From: Syntrophaceae bacterium CG2_30_49_12
GTDB lineage: Bacteria > Desulfobacterota > Syntrophia > Syntrophales > CG2-30-49-12
Assembly (NCBI GenBank): GCA_001873675.1
Contig: MNZP01000035.1
Location: forward strand, 1-5,265
Length of the DNA: 5,265 nucleotides
Direction of reading: 5' to 3'
Below, piece after piece: positions 5,257 through 5,265 of the stretch. Position numbers and translations under genes: made by a program. The notes below the pieces were generated by a model that was not told where the DNA came from, made no database searches, and saw nothing but the letters and a program-made list of their open reading frames with translations. Every line of letters begins with the position of its first letter. Position 1 is the first letter of the stretch.

Positions 5257-5265
5257 CTTGGTGCC

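Noticed and set aside
1..5265. CRISPR array, tRNA/rRNA, attC site or known riboswitch
   Set aside because: No regularly spaced direct repeats of suitable length, cloverleaf, rRNA motif, integron core site or conserved aptamer core was recognised on either strand by eye; the periodic repeats at 749 and 5141 are too short-period for CRISPR.

Overview
The window looks like a chromosomal segment of a Gram-negative, mid-GC bacterium. A delta-proteobacterial (Desulfobacterota/Syntrophales-like) relative is my best guess from protein style and from the dispersed extragenic repeats; this is inference, not proof. The core genes read as intact, while the right third is an accessory patchwork.

Left part (1-2243, plus strand): the 3' part of lipA (lipoyl synthase), whose start lies outside the window, followed by lpd (dihydrolipoyl dehydrogenase, E3). 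LipA builds the lipoyl cofactor that E3 re-oxidises, so the pair belongs to the 2-oxoacid dehydrogenase and/or glycine cleavage machinery. Their 109-nt gap is not plain spacer: it holds a short-period 'CGCAGAGACGC' type dispersed repeat and a perfect 15-bp inverted repeat.

Middle (2301-4145, minus strand): recD, encoding the alpha (5'-3' helicase) subunit of RecBCD, convergent with lpd. All SF1B helicase motifs are present. recB normally sits immediately upstream of recD. Here only an 18-codon open tail ending in a stop 18 nt before recD is visible, and it could be the last residues of a lost or displaced recB.

Right part (4146-5265): about 380 nt without an intact gene. It carries traces of a degraded or internally deleted insertion element: a strong Shine-Dalgarno plus an 18-codon transposase-like N-terminus, imperfect terminal-repeat-like ends, and a second 10-bp inverted repeat. 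Next come a hairpin/T-tract terminator and a complete two-gene type II toxin-antitoxin operon (ribbon-helix-helix antitoxin and MazF/PemK toxin, minus strand, 14-nt overlap). That operon has a near-consensus sigma70 promoter overlapped by a palindromic operator. The window ends in another short-period repeat ('CACCAAGGCACAAAG' type), with the beginning of an inverted copy at the last bases.

No clearly new biological system is evident. The most informative signals are the apparent break between recB and recD, the mobile-element relic at that break with a toxin-antitoxin module beside it, and the repeat/hairpin elements at 749-823 and 5141-5265.
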